From positions 40,025 to 104,024 of the forward strand of contig CAYHHI010000006.1 of assembly GCA_964356335.1 (NCBI GenBank): 64,000 nt of DNA, written 5' to 3'. Below the pieces are notes generated by a model. That model saw nothing but the letters and a program-made list of their open reading frames with translations, did no database searches and was not told the DNA's origin. Made by a program: the position numbers and the translations under genes. Each line of letters starts with the position of its first letter. Position 1 is the first letter of the stretch. This document shows positions 37,201 to 44,248 of the stretch, piece by piece. This DNA is from CAYHHI01 sp964356335. GTDB lineage: Bacteria > Arandabacterota > Arandabacteria > Arandabacterales > Arandabacteraceae.

Positions 37201-37585
37201 CTACAAAGGCCAAGTCCGATCCTTGAATCTGTCCAGGACACACCACGACATCATAGAAAACGTCTCGTTGACCCGGCAGCTCCAGGCCCGGCAAGAGCTG
37301 GGCCTCGCCAGTTCTGAGACAACCCGCAACATGCGGTCTGACCAGCGCCGAGAAGGCCTTGAGGTTCTTGCGCCTGGTCTGACCGCTCAACTTGGACGTG
37401 TATTTGATAATCACGTCGGTATACTGGAGGTTGGTCAGCTGCGGACGAGACTTAGCGTCAACAACTAGAACCGGTAGGCGCAGAAGATTCAGAGCGCGCT
37501 CGACGAATTCCCTATCGGCGTTCTTATCCGGCGGGAAACGGAACATCACATCCAGCAAATGTGCCACAGCGCCCCTACGCTCCAT
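34238..37585 (-). CDS. Multi-PAS/GAF histidine kinase
   Basis: 1115 residues from the ATG at 37585, which fits a promoter 40 bp upstream; no good ribosome-binding site is seen there, and GTG 37570 or ATG 37546 are alternatives. No membrane helix is evident. Four PAS-like modules lie at about 150-260, 295-405, 415-525 and 540-650, then a GAF domain (about 720-885), a short HisKA with His in AHDLKYPLNRI, and an HATPase (NMLANSVDAVG; DSGSGVPE; CGLGLFSAKK). It is a cytoplasmic kinase, probably sensing a soluble signal or redox state, paired with NtrC regulator 1. Confidence 0.9.
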   Translation of the reverse strand: MERRGAVAHLLDVMFRFPPDKNADREFVERALNLLRLPVLVVDAKSRPQLTNLQYTDVIIKYTSKLSGQTRRKNLKAFSALVRPHVAGCLRTGEAQLLPGLELPGQRDVFYDVVVCPGQIQGSDLAFVVGLPAHSIAESGKDGVANLIFDGFEAAAIFLDRSLRYRNLNRRFLEAFGLGLEEALGKKISEINPSEQAKVLEKQINYGISNRQSMYEETFPITTARRGVLHTSVMAWPVFDRGGEGHGGIVIIKPPAVSGSTVGLDERWQQVLGRTVDALGPPSFFTHLDGGVLFMTSAGKSLIGAASGTGHVNLKNDIAWADPTVIQRLYDDMSRGSDFRAVLVDLETPAGLKPFRILAFGIKDLGDIVSQVFLVFHDVTETESFQRLMGDAAKSLAQEKEILEKVVDNLDMPYAVMDSDLIVRRMNTALARRLKISTEAGIGKRVDEIIPSTRQTGAVEYIRTAMEQGTEIHVPRFEHVTKDGVLTPMTAHFSPIRFEGKPACMVIVNELVEKERLENQAARWEKIYEAVFSKTQDGVVVVDRNGLVLDMNPVIASQLGGKEKWIGRNATELIMVREDDMLMDFWQRALSSKKPIDSGCLQLTRKETNESVFAQISYLPLIGRDGGSDGMVTVAHFTTGVKKLEEQVREYTENLQRLVDDKTRDLSSANAALEQSVQKISAVASDLRRERDRSECLRRIAVRVAGGSSVGEALRMVAEELSKVVPADRFLWAVRSQGDEVWLSEIYTRSAAPSKDARHFNVPDMVHLHSALSFGKGLSRAFCERSAYPAVKDGDRAAGEGLGRSCPFVEEPRRGAMQKKLRELMENGGLVPAGNGAFAVAPVMLSEGSWGLICAHSAGETHFSADDTCFMCLAASTVGYVWQAADAASALRRLEAAGETVGELAHDLKYPLNRIMEHLEAVGYCDISSLGEGSALDSIKAEVERLTMLAQELMEVSNPGHREPQIIDLKEAVDYCIALTSSDLAPRSITVKSEVDAAAPAFADRRDVTKILLNMLANSVDAVGENGSITVSARTGESKSGIKLVGLVVEDSGSGVPESEMEKIFEAFYTTKKEGCGLGLFSAKKRAKANGGDMVCEMGDGGKSRFVAMFPIATA

Positions 37586-37625
37586 TATTGCGCAATCTGG
37601 TGCATACCGCCACGCGAATAGAGTG

Positions 37626-37654
37626 AGTATACCATATTCTCCGGGAAAAATCAA
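37626..37654 (-). promoter_or_regulatory. Sigma-70 promoter for the PAS kinase/NtrC pair
   Basis: Minus strand TTGATT (37649-37654), 17 bp, TATACT (37626-37631). Start near 37619, so the ATG at 37585 would have a 34-nt leader. Confidence 0.6.
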
Positions 37655-37845
37655 GACCAATTCATTAGATTATTAGAGGTTGCGCGCTTTTCCGATTGAG
37701 CATACGCATTGAGCATCGGGAACCTCGGCTCCTGACGGAGCCGCCTATCACGTTCAAAGCCAAGGGGCAATGCCAACGAGGCCCGTGGGAACGGGTGTGC
37801 AACCGTATTCACACATTCGCGCCATATTGCGTACATTGGAAGCCA

Positions 37846-37899
37846 AAATAAACACCGGCCCCGGAATCACTGCCCCTGTTCAGTGACCCAGGGCCGGTG
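37846..37899 (-). terminator. Rho-independent terminator of the DUF4384 gene
   Basis: Perfect outer stem CACCGGCCC/GGGCCGGTG (37853-37861 with 37891-37899) and inner stem TCACTG/CAGTGA. On the minus strand the stem is followed by TTTATTTT, 66 nt beyond the DUF4384 stop. On the plus strand a TTTTT lies 15 nt after the stem, so it may act weakly both ways. The gap 37655-37845 shows nothing further. Confidence 0.8.
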
Positions 37900-37964
37900 C
37901 TCTTGACAGGCTAGTTTTTACGCCCGTCTGGATGAAGCAGCGCCGATCCCTGATTTCGACTACT

Positions 37965-39443
37965 CTACCTCGATAGGTTCCTCCTTGCTGCGGTTGATTT
38001 CCCTTTGTCCACCCCTCGCACCTGGGGTTTGATACCTTTGGGCGTATGTTTTGCCGAGTTCCCAACCGACTTCGTCAGGCGGCGGACCACAGAGCTCAGG
38101 ATAGATTTGCCGCCGCGGTCGGCCTTGATCGTGCTTTCACTTTTGGGAACCTTTGCAATCATCTTTGCGATGTCGCCCCTGGGTTCACTTTTCACAGCCT
38201 CATTGGCCCGGGTTTCCCGAGTCCCGGACTCACGTTCCCTCAGCTCGTTCCTCAATTCGTTCACCTTCGATTCTCTTTCTGTCGATCTTTCTCTCGATCC
38301 ACTTCGTGCATAAAGGTCCCGGTCTCTATTTTCCTCTCGTGATTTAACCCTCACGGCATCTACTATGTTCCCAGGCTTTGTCATAGTGGCGCGCACGATC
38401 CCCGGGACGCTCGTGCCATGAGTTTCCATCCTCGACTTCCACTTGTACTCGCTTGGGTAGGTCTTGTGCTGGCCCCGGCAATCGTGGCTGTCACAGTTGT
38501 GCTCGTTGCACCAGTACTCCTTGCCATGGCAGACATACCTTGGACCGCAGTACGCTCGGGCCGGCGTGCACCACCACCACCAGGAAGAAGGCCGGTAGCA
38601 CGGATCGCATTCCACAAGCGATATCGAAAAGGCAACGCAGACATCTGCGTAAGGTCTGAAGTCCGGAGAGAACCCGTGGCAGTCATAGCAGAGATAGCGA
38701 GGATAATGCACGCGCTCGCCCACATAGAAATAGGTGAAGTCTGCCGAAACCAGACCGGCCTCGAGGCCGTCCGTGCAGATGAATTCATCGATCGTCTGCA
38801 TCGCGCTGTAGGGGTCACCATAGACCCTCGGCGGCAGGGCCGATCCCCAGTAGTCATGGAAACCCTGCCACGTCACGTCCCCTGCATAGGCTGAATAGCC
38901 GTCGCAGCCGTGCCAGTAGATCTGCCTGAAGGGCTCATATGAAGCCACAACATGGACATACTCAACGCCGCTGGGCCCGTTTACATAGAACGTCTGGTAA
39001 CCACCCTTCCCTATGCTGTAATTTCTTCCCCCCACGACATAGCCGTCGTCGGAGCACTGGTCGGGGAAGAGCACCCGAAGGTAGCCTTCAGTGTCGATTT
39101 CATAGATGATGACGTAGCAGTCGTCCTCCGGCCGGAAGTGGATCCCGGCACGGTCGCCGACGCGATAGACACCGCCAGATCCCCGGTCAGTCCAGATCTG
39201 GACGCGCGGCGAATCGTCAACCATAGACGCCTGGGCCAGGGAGACCGAAAAGCAGATTGCCAGCGCTATCAGGACCGCCGCGGCAAGCCCCACCGCCAGC
39301 CCTCCTGCCAGCCATCGCTTACCAGGGCTCCTCCTCACTCGTTCCCTCACCTTGTCCCTCTCACTCCACTTCTCTCTCGGCTCCTCACTTGGCTTCTCAC
39401 TCCACCTCGCCAGCGCACCTCCACTCATACTCATCTTCGTCAC
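37965..39443 (-). CDS. DUF4384-type envelope protein with Cys-rich region and charged tail
   Basis: 492 residues. A charged N terminus of about 42 residues precedes one membrane helix (about 45-68). A DUF4384-like beta domain follows (about 78-180; YRVGDRAGIHFRPEDDCYVIIYEID). Residues about 225-335 hold many cysteines, mostly in pairs (CYDCH, ECDPC, NCDSHDC), and a WWWWC stretch. The last 140 residues are Arg/Glu/Ser-rich and look disordered. The Cys-rich part may be disulfide-rich or metal-binding; I know no match for it. It overlaps the FN3-like lipoprotein gene by 4 nt. Confidence 0.75.
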   Translation of the reverse strand: MTKMSMSGGALARWSEKPSEEPREKWSERDKVRERVRRSPGKRWLAGGLAVGLAAAVLIALAICFSVSLAQASMVDDSPRVQIWTDRGSGGVYRVGDRAGIHFRPEDDCYVIIYEIDTEGYLRVLFPDQCSDDGYVVGGRNYSIGKGGYQTFYVNGPSGVEYVHVVASYEPFRQIYWHGCDGYSAYAGDVTWQGFHDYWGSALPPRVYGDPYSAMQTIDEFICTDGLEAGLVSADFTYFYVGERVHYPRYLCYDCHGFSPDFRPYADVCVAFSISLVECDPCYRPSSWWWWCTPARAYCGPRYVCHGKEYWCNEHNCDSHDCRGQHKTYPSEYKWKSRMETHGTSVPGIVRATMTKPGNIVDAVRVKSREENRDRDLYARSGSRERSTERESKVNELRNELRERESGTRETRANEAVKSEPRGDIAKMIAKVPKSESTIKADRGGKSILSSVVRRLTKSVGNSAKHTPKGIKPQVRGVDKGKSTAARRNLSR

Positions 39444-40306
39444 CCCCTCGTCGGGCTCGCGCCACGCACGGGCGCAAGCTCCGTTGACCCTCGCTTGCCC
39501 TGAAATGCCCAGTAAACGATGATGCCCTGAGAATCCGTCTGTTCCACCCTCACCTTGCCGTAATAGCCAGATGAGGTGTAGAGGACATAGGTATGGCCCA
39601 CAATCACTTCAACACCATCGGCGCAAGAGGACCAGCCCTCGGTTGGCGCGTGATCGACATCGTCTCCCGAAGTCGTATAGCCGTAGTCCTGAATCAAGTT
39701 CAGAAATCCGGACGCATCCCTTGTGGGTACAATTCTCATGCAGCCCTGGTCGTCATGCTTAAGATAGTACTGAGTAGCGGCATTATTATACGGCAGGACC
39801 GCGAGTTCGTCGGATCTATTGGGCAGAATGGCAATGCCTGACGCCTCCGGGCGGTATTCCCGCGCGTACCATGCCAGGTCCCAGCCTTCCGGCCTCGGCG
39901 TGTCATCAACGGTCTCGTAACTCAAATCGCTTGAGTTGCCGACGTCGTCAAAAGCGTCCACAGCGTAGTAGAAGGTGACACCGTTGGTGAGGTCATCATC
40001 CGTGAAATTGGTTTCGCCGTCCCACCCTACTTCCCCAATCCTGGCGTACCGGCCGAACTCGGTGCCGGACCTATAGATTCCATAGCCGGCGAGGTCCTCT
40101 TCATAGACAGGATTCCAATACACGATTACGTAGCCGTCGCCGGTGATCGAGCCGACACCTGTCGGTACTGCCGGCGGCTGGGTGTCTTCACAGCACGGGC
40201 TCACGCCGTTATCATCGAAATCGCATCCGGCAATCAAAGCCGCCAACAAGGTGAGCGCGATACCCACGATCTTAATATCCCCACTTCCCATCGCTATCCC
40301 TTTCAT
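39440..40306 (-). CDS. Lipoprotein with fibronectin type III-like domain
   Basis: 288 residues from the ATG at 40306, which has GGAGGT 5 nt upstream. The signal ends in a lipobox LIAGC (C28). An FN3-like domain follows (about 42-135; AVPTGVGSITGDGYVIVYWNPVYEEDLAGYGIYRS ... VTFYYAVDAFDDVGNSS). The C-terminal half has no family I recognise; it includes CADGVEVIVGHTYVLYTSSG and ends in an Arg-rich tail. Its stop overlaps the start of the Cys-rich DUF4384 gene, so the two are co-expressed, probably from the sigma-54-type promoter upstream. Confidence 0.8.
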   Translation of the reverse strand: MKGIAMGSGDIKIVGIALTLLAALIAGCDFDDNGVSPCCEDTQPPAVPTGVGSITGDGYVIVYWNPVYEEDLAGYGIYRSGTEFGRYARIGEVGWDGETNFTDDDLTNGVTFYYAVDAFDDVGNSSDLSYETVDDTPRPEGWDLAWYAREYRPEASGIAILPNRSDELAVLPYNNAATQYYLKHDDQGCMRIVPTRDASGFLNLIQDYGYTTSGDDVDHAPTEGWSSCADGVEVIVGHTYVLYTSSGYYGKVRVEQTDSQGIIVYWAFQGKRGSTELAPVRGASPTRG

Positions 40307-40350
40307 GGCTAACCTCCAAAGTCTTTGCTCATTCTGCTCAAGATGATCTT

Positions 40351-40365
40351 GCATAGGCTGTGCCA
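40351..40365 (-). promoter_or_regulatory. Sigma-54-type promoter for FN3 lipoprotein/DUF4384 genes
   Basis: Minus strand TGGCAC (40360-40365), 5 bp, ATGC (40351-40354). The -24 is perfect and the -12 keeps the essential GC with one mismatch to TTGC. Start near 40339, 33 nt before the gene. Confidence 0.6.
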
Positions 40366-40504
40366 TGCGAGACGCCTCGGATGCACGGTTCGGGGGGCGC
40401 GAGCCATCTCGATCTAACTTCTTCGCAGTAAACGGATTAAGTGGAGAATGCCGATAGGGCGCAGTCAGGCGAATCAGAAACGAGTCGCCTCGAGATGGGT
40501 TTTA

Positions 40505-40521
40505 TGTGTCCAGGAGACACA
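40505..40521. promoter_or_regulatory. Palindromic candidate activator site (UAS), copy 2
   Basis: TGTGTC-CAGGA-GACACA, 6-bp arms and 5-bp centre, about 175 bp upstream of the predicted sigma-54 start. The core GTGTC-N5-GACAC is the same as at 52722-52738. The rest of 40366-40551 holds nothing else that I see. Confidence 0.6.
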
Positions 40522-40551
40522 CAGGTGTTCAAAATTTGCGTCGCGGGGCAC

Positions 40552-41733
40552 TTAGTTGACCAGGAGAAGAAAGCACTTGAGATAATCGGTCTCGGGAAGC
40601 CCCAGAAGCGATGGATGATCTTCGGGCTGGCCGCCTGTTCGAAGCACCGTCACTTGTTTCCTCGCCAGCGAAGCCGCGACCTTAAGCATCTCGCGAAGGC
40701 CATCACGTGATACGTGATGCGAACAGGAACAGGTGACCAGGAAGCCGCCCGGATTGAGGAGTCCGAGTGCAAGCTTGTTGAGATGAACATAGCCGCGTTC
40801 GGCGCCCGAAAGAGCTTTCTTTGTCTTCGCAAGCGATGGTGGGTCCAAGATGACGACATCGAACTTCTCTTTGCTTGCTGCAAGTCTCGGCAGCTCGTCG
40901 AAGACATCCGCCACCCGAAACCGCGTCAGGTCCGCGACCGCGTTCCGCTCGGCATTACGCTCGGCAAGGGATACGGCAGCCTCTGAGGAGTCCATCCCGA
41001 AGACTTCACGGCTACCCGCCTTGGCAGCCATCGCCGACCATGCACCGGTGTAACAGAAGCAGTCGAGCACACGCCGGCCCGCAGCAAACGGCAAGACCAG
41101 TTTCCGGTTTTCCCGCTGGTCGATGTAGAAGCCCGTCTTCTGCCCGGAGAGCACGTCAACCTCAAGGTCGAGGCCATTCTCAGAGATGACTATATTCCCA
41201 TTGAGCTCGCCCGATGCCACAACAGTGTAACGGTCCAGCCCCTCTGCTCCTCTCGAGATGGAATCATTCTTGATGACGATCGCAGCGGGTCTCAAAACGG
41301 AATTGATCGCGGCCACGACAAAATCGCGGCGCGTCTCCCAGCCGAGCACCTGCATCTGGACAACAACCACGCCGCCATACTTGTCGACGATCAGCCCGGG
41401 CAGAAGATCGCCCTCGGCATTGACAAGCCTCATGGCATCGCAGGCGAGATGGCTGCGTCGAGCGATTGCAGAGGTAAGCCTGTCCGTGAAAGTGGCCTCG
41501 CCGAAAGGCTCCGTGGAACCCCTTGTCAAGAGCCTCACAGAGATCTTGGACGTGCGGTTGATGAAGCCCGTGCCGATACTTCTGCCGGCGGCATCCTTGA
41601 CCCAGACGAGGTCACCGTCAGAGAAGTCACCGCCCGTCTCCGCGATCTCGTTGGAATATATCCAGAGGTGCCCGCTCCGCAACCGTTCATCCTCACCTTC
41701 GCGGAGCCTCACCCAACCCTTCAGGTCAAACAT
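40552..41733 (-). CDS. Class I SAM-dependent rRNA methyltransferase, RlmI-like
   Basis: 393 residues: N-terminal PUA domain (about 5-75; GHLWIYSNEI), central EEHEE-like segment, and a Rossmann methyltransferase (about 215-390) with VLDCFCYTGAWSAMAA, ILDPPSLAK and TCSCSHHVS, the pattern of 23S rRNA m5C methyltransferases of the RlmI/YccW family. Transcribed toward the FN3 lipoprotein gene but separated from it by 245 bp holding a regulatory region. Confidence 0.92.
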   Translation of the reverse strand: MFDLKGWVRLREGEDERLRSGHLWIYSNEIAETGGDFSDGDLVWVKDAAGRSIGTGFINRTSKISVRLLTRGSTEPFGEATFTDRLTSAIARRSHLACDAMRLVNAEGDLLPGLIVDKYGGVVVVQMQVLGWETRRDFVVAAINSVLRPAAIVIKNDSISRGAEGLDRYTVVASGELNGNIVISENGLDLEVDVLSGQKTGFYIDQRENRKLVLPFAAGRRVLDCFCYTGAWSAMAAKAGSREVFGMDSSEAAVSLAERNAERNAVADLTRFRVADVFDELPRLAASKEKFDVVILDPPSLAKTKKALSGAERGYVHLNKLALGLLNPGGFLVTCSCSHHVSRDGLREMLKVAASLARKQVTVLRTGGQPEDHPSLLGLPETDYLKCFLLLVN

Positions 41734-41767
41734 GCTTGACTTCCACCATCAGCCTTCATCCTGCGCC

Positions 41768-41850
41768 GGATTCCAGTCGTGAGTCAGGTTCCAATCTTGA
41801 GTCGGATTCCAATCTTGAGTCAGGTTGCCTTCCTAAGTCAGATTCCATCT
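41768..41850. repeat. 18-bp tandem repeat, about 4.5 imperfect copies
   Basis: Units like GATTCCAATCTTGAGTCA repeat head to tail between the NtrC regulator 2 stop and the methyltransferase start. Copies differ at a few positions. No gene in this gap (41734-41870). Confidence 0.85.
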
Positions 41851-41870
41851 CAGCCGGTTATAACAGCCTA

Positions 41871-43244
41871 TCAGCTTTTATCAGGAGGGACGATGCCGAG
41901 CTTCTGCATCTTCTTATAGAGATTGCTCCGCTGCATCCCCAGTTCCTGGGCGGTCTTGGAGATGTTCCAGTTGTTGGCCCTGAGGCGTTTCTCGAAAAAG
42001 ATCTTCTCGGATATCTGTCTGAAGTCGTCGTAAGTCTCGCCGCCCACAAGCTCGGGTGACTGGCCCGCTACTGCGTCGACAAGGGGCGGAAGGTCATCGG
42101 CACCCAGCATATCGCCGCGTGAAGTAATCACCATTCGCTCGATTATGTTCCTCAGTTCCCGCACATTGCCTGGCCAGGAGTATTCCTTCAGCGTCTCAAC
42201 GACCGGATCGGCAAGCACCTTGGGCTTGAGCCCGTACATTTCGCAGTAAACACCGAGGAAATATCTCGCAAGCACGGGTATGTCATCCCGCCGTGCCCTC
42301 AACGGCGGGACATCGATGACAACGACATTGAGTCTATAGTAGAGATCCTCGCGGAACTTGCCGTCCCGTATCATGGCCTTGAGATCTTTGTTGGTTGCCG
42401 CGATCAGCCTCACGTCGGCTTTAAGAGTCTCGGTCCCGCCAACCCGCTCGAACTCGCCCTCCTCGAGCATTCTCAAGATCTTAGCCTGTACGCGGGGGCT
42501 CATGTCTCCGATCTCGTCCAAGAAGATGGTGCCGCCGTCGGCCATATCAAACCGCCCTGGTTTCCTCGCGGTGGCCCCGGTGAAAGCGCCCTTCTCATAT
42601 CCGAAGAGCTCGCTCTCGATCAAGTCATCGGGAATCGCAGCACAACTGACCTCGACGAATCTCGCGTCTGCCCGCTTGGATTCCTTGTGGATCGCTCGGG
42701 CGACGATGCCTTTGCCCACACCATTCTCGCCGGTTATGAGCACCTTGGCTTCTGTGGGGCCTACCCTGGCGATTGTCGCGACGAGGTCCCTGATAGCGGT
42801 GCTCTCGCCCACCAGTTTGAGACCTTTGGTCAGCGTCTTCTCGAGTGAGGCCTTCTCGTTTGCAAGCCTCTTACCCGCTGTGGCGTTCCTGACGAGGATC
42901 AGCACCTTGTCGCGATCGAAAGGCTTCTCGACGAAATCGAATGCGCCGAGCTTGAATGTCTCGACCGCAGTAGCAACCGTGCCGTGCGCAGAAATCATGA
43001 TCACGGGCATATCGGAATCAATCTCCTTAATGCGCTTGAGTACCTCGATCCCATCCATGCCGGGCATCTTGATATCGAGAAGCACAGCATCCAGTTGCTC
43101 CTCCATCGCAAGCGCGATCGCTTCCTTCCCATCGCGCGCCTCGCGGACAGCATAGCCCTCGTACTTAAGCACCTGCGCAAGCGAATCCCTGATGCTTTTC
43201 TCATCATCTACAATCAGGATTTTCCCGGCTGCCCTACCTGGCAT
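41871..43244 (-). CDS. NtrC-family sigma-54 response regulator 2 (orphan)
   Basis: 457 residues: receiver (about 7-125; D57, K107), AAA+ with Walker A GENGVGKG (172-179) and GAFTGA (219-224), and a Fis-type HTH (NNWNISKTAQELGMQRSNLYKKMQKLGI). All parts look functional. No kinase is adjacent; the gene follows the ArsR-type regulator after 165 bp, so its partner kinase is elsewhere. AGGAGGAAGAGG precedes the start. Confidence 0.93.
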   Translation of the reverse strand: MPGRAAGKILIVDDEKSIRDSLAQVLKYEGYAVREARDGKEAIALAMEEQLDAVLLDIKMPGMDGIEVLKRIKEIDSDMPVIMISAHGTVATAVETFKLGAFDFVEKPFDRDKVLILVRNATAGKRLANEKASLEKTLTKGLKLVGESTAIRDLVATIARVGPTEAKVLITGENGVGKGIVARAIHKESKRADARFVEVSCAAIPDDLIESELFGYEKGAFTGATARKPGRFDMADGGTIFLDEIGDMSPRVQAKILRMLEEGEFERVGGTETLKADVRLIAATNKDLKAMIRDGKFREDLYYRLNVVVIDVPPLRARRDDIPVLARYFLGVYCEMYGLKPKVLADPVVETLKEYSWPGNVRELRNIIERMVITSRGDMLGADDLPPLVDAVAGQSPELVGGETYDDFRQISEKIFFEKRLRANNWNISKTAQELGMQRSNLYKKMQKLGIVPPDKS

Positions 43245-43409
43245 CCTCTTCCTCCTAAAGCCTCTCCCCCATCAAACCCCTTAAACCTCCCCAGTCCTCT
43301 GACCTGCATCATGCCCTCACGCATGCCTTCAGCCTTGCCCTCAACCCCACCCATGTTCAGACCTCTCGTGAATCCACTTGAGGTATTAGATCACAAATGC
43401 GCTCGGCGT

Positions 43410-44048
43410 TCAAAGCAGGAAATCGTCCATCCGGGACTCTCTCCTAGGCGCGACCACAAAATCTGCCTCTTTGGATGCAAAGTCTGCCGCGAAATCTGAT
43501 GGTGCGGAGACCTCCGGCTTCTCTGCTTTCGCCGGGCGCAAAGGTCTCTGCGGCACCCTGCCGGACGGCTTACGCCCCATCCCGCGCTGTCCCCTGCGTT
43601 CTGCCTTGAGTTCCACCCTGCGGTCTGCTTTGCGTTCGGCCTTGAGTTCCGGCCTTCGCTCCACTCTACGTCCTGCCGTGCGGTCTGCTTTGCGTTCGGC
43701 CATGCGCTCGGCCCTGGTTTCTGCCTCACGTTCTACCACTTCTACCACGCGATCCCCCCCTGATTCCGGCCTGCGCTCCCCCCTCACGTTCCCCGATAGG
43801 TTCTCAAGATATGCCGCAGCAGCCCTGAAGGCTCCGGGAATGATGGAATACTCCACCTCTTTGCCTTTCCGCTTGTCGCAGATCAGTGAGGCCTCCCGCA
43901 GCACGCGGAGATGCCGCGACACCGCCGGCTGCGCGCACCCGAGATACGCCACTATCCCCGAGACATTGATCGCACCTTTGCCCAGAAGCGACAGAATCTC
44001 GAGCCTCGTGCGATCCGACAGGGCCTGGAAAAGCCTTGCATCAACCAT
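43410..44048 (-). CDS. ArsR-family transcriptional regulator with long charged tail
   Basis: 212 residues. Residues 1-82 form a winged helix of the ArsR type (QALSDRTRLEILSLLGKG; AQPAVSRHLRVLREASLI). Cysteines at 38 and 57 do not form the classic CVC metal site. From about residue 88 the protein continues as an Arg/Glu/Lys/Ala-rich, repetitive, probably disordered or helical tail (units like AERKADRRVELKAERR), ending in DDFLL. AGGAGGGG precedes the ATG. Divergent from the MttB-like gene, whose promoter region it shares, so it probably regulates both. Confidence 0.88.
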   Translation of the reverse strand: MVDARLFQALSDRTRLEILSLLGKGAINVSGIVAYLGCAQPAVSRHLRVLREASLICDKRKGKEVEYSIIPGAFRAAAAYLENLSGNVRGERRPESGGDRVVEVVEREAETRAERMAERKADRTAGRRVERRPELKAERKADRRVELKAERRGQRGMGRKPSGRVPQRPLRPAKAEKPEVSAPSDFAADFASKEADFVVAPRRESRMDDFLL

Positions 44049-44078
44049 CTTCCCCTCCTATTCAATTATCCGCATACG

Positions 44079-44107
44079 TTTATACATCAAGAGGGCGGGG
44101 GATGCAA
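44079..44107 (-). promoter_or_regulatory. Sigma-70 promoter for arsR-type gene
   Basis: Minus strand TTGCAT (44102-44107), 17 bp, TATAAA (44079-44084); start near 44072, leader about 24 nt. Confidence 0.65.
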
Positions 44108-44114
44108 TACCGAT

Positions 44115-44180
44115 TTCTGCATCACTTCTGCATTACTAATGTCTGGATTGGGCTTGATCGGAAATCTCCAATTTCTGCAT
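44115..44180. promoter_or_regulatory. Three TTCTGCAT direct repeats (candidate operator)
   Basis: TTCTGCAT at 44115-44122, 44126-44133 (11 bp apart, one helical turn) and 44173-44180. The pair ends 7 bp from the arsR -35 and the single copy 5 bp before the mttB -35. Binding by the ArsR-type protein is inference. Confidence 0.5.
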
Positions 44181-44185
44181 TTGGC

Positions 44186-44214
44186 TTGACACGCTCCCCA
44201 AGGTCTCGTATCAA
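44186..44214 (+). promoter_or_regulatory. Sigma-70 promoter for the MttB-like gene
   Basis: Perfect TTGACA (44186-44191), 17 bp, TATCAA (44209-44214); start near 44221, leader about 28 nt. Confidence 0.65.
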
Positions 44215-44248
44215 AGTATATAAGTGTATAAGAAAAGGCAGGTGCCCA

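Noticed and set aside
37566..37605. Sigma-54-like GCAC-N4-TTGC before the PAS kinase
   Set aside because: The -24 lacks the GG and the spacing is one base short; a well-formed sigma-70 promoter lies just upstream.
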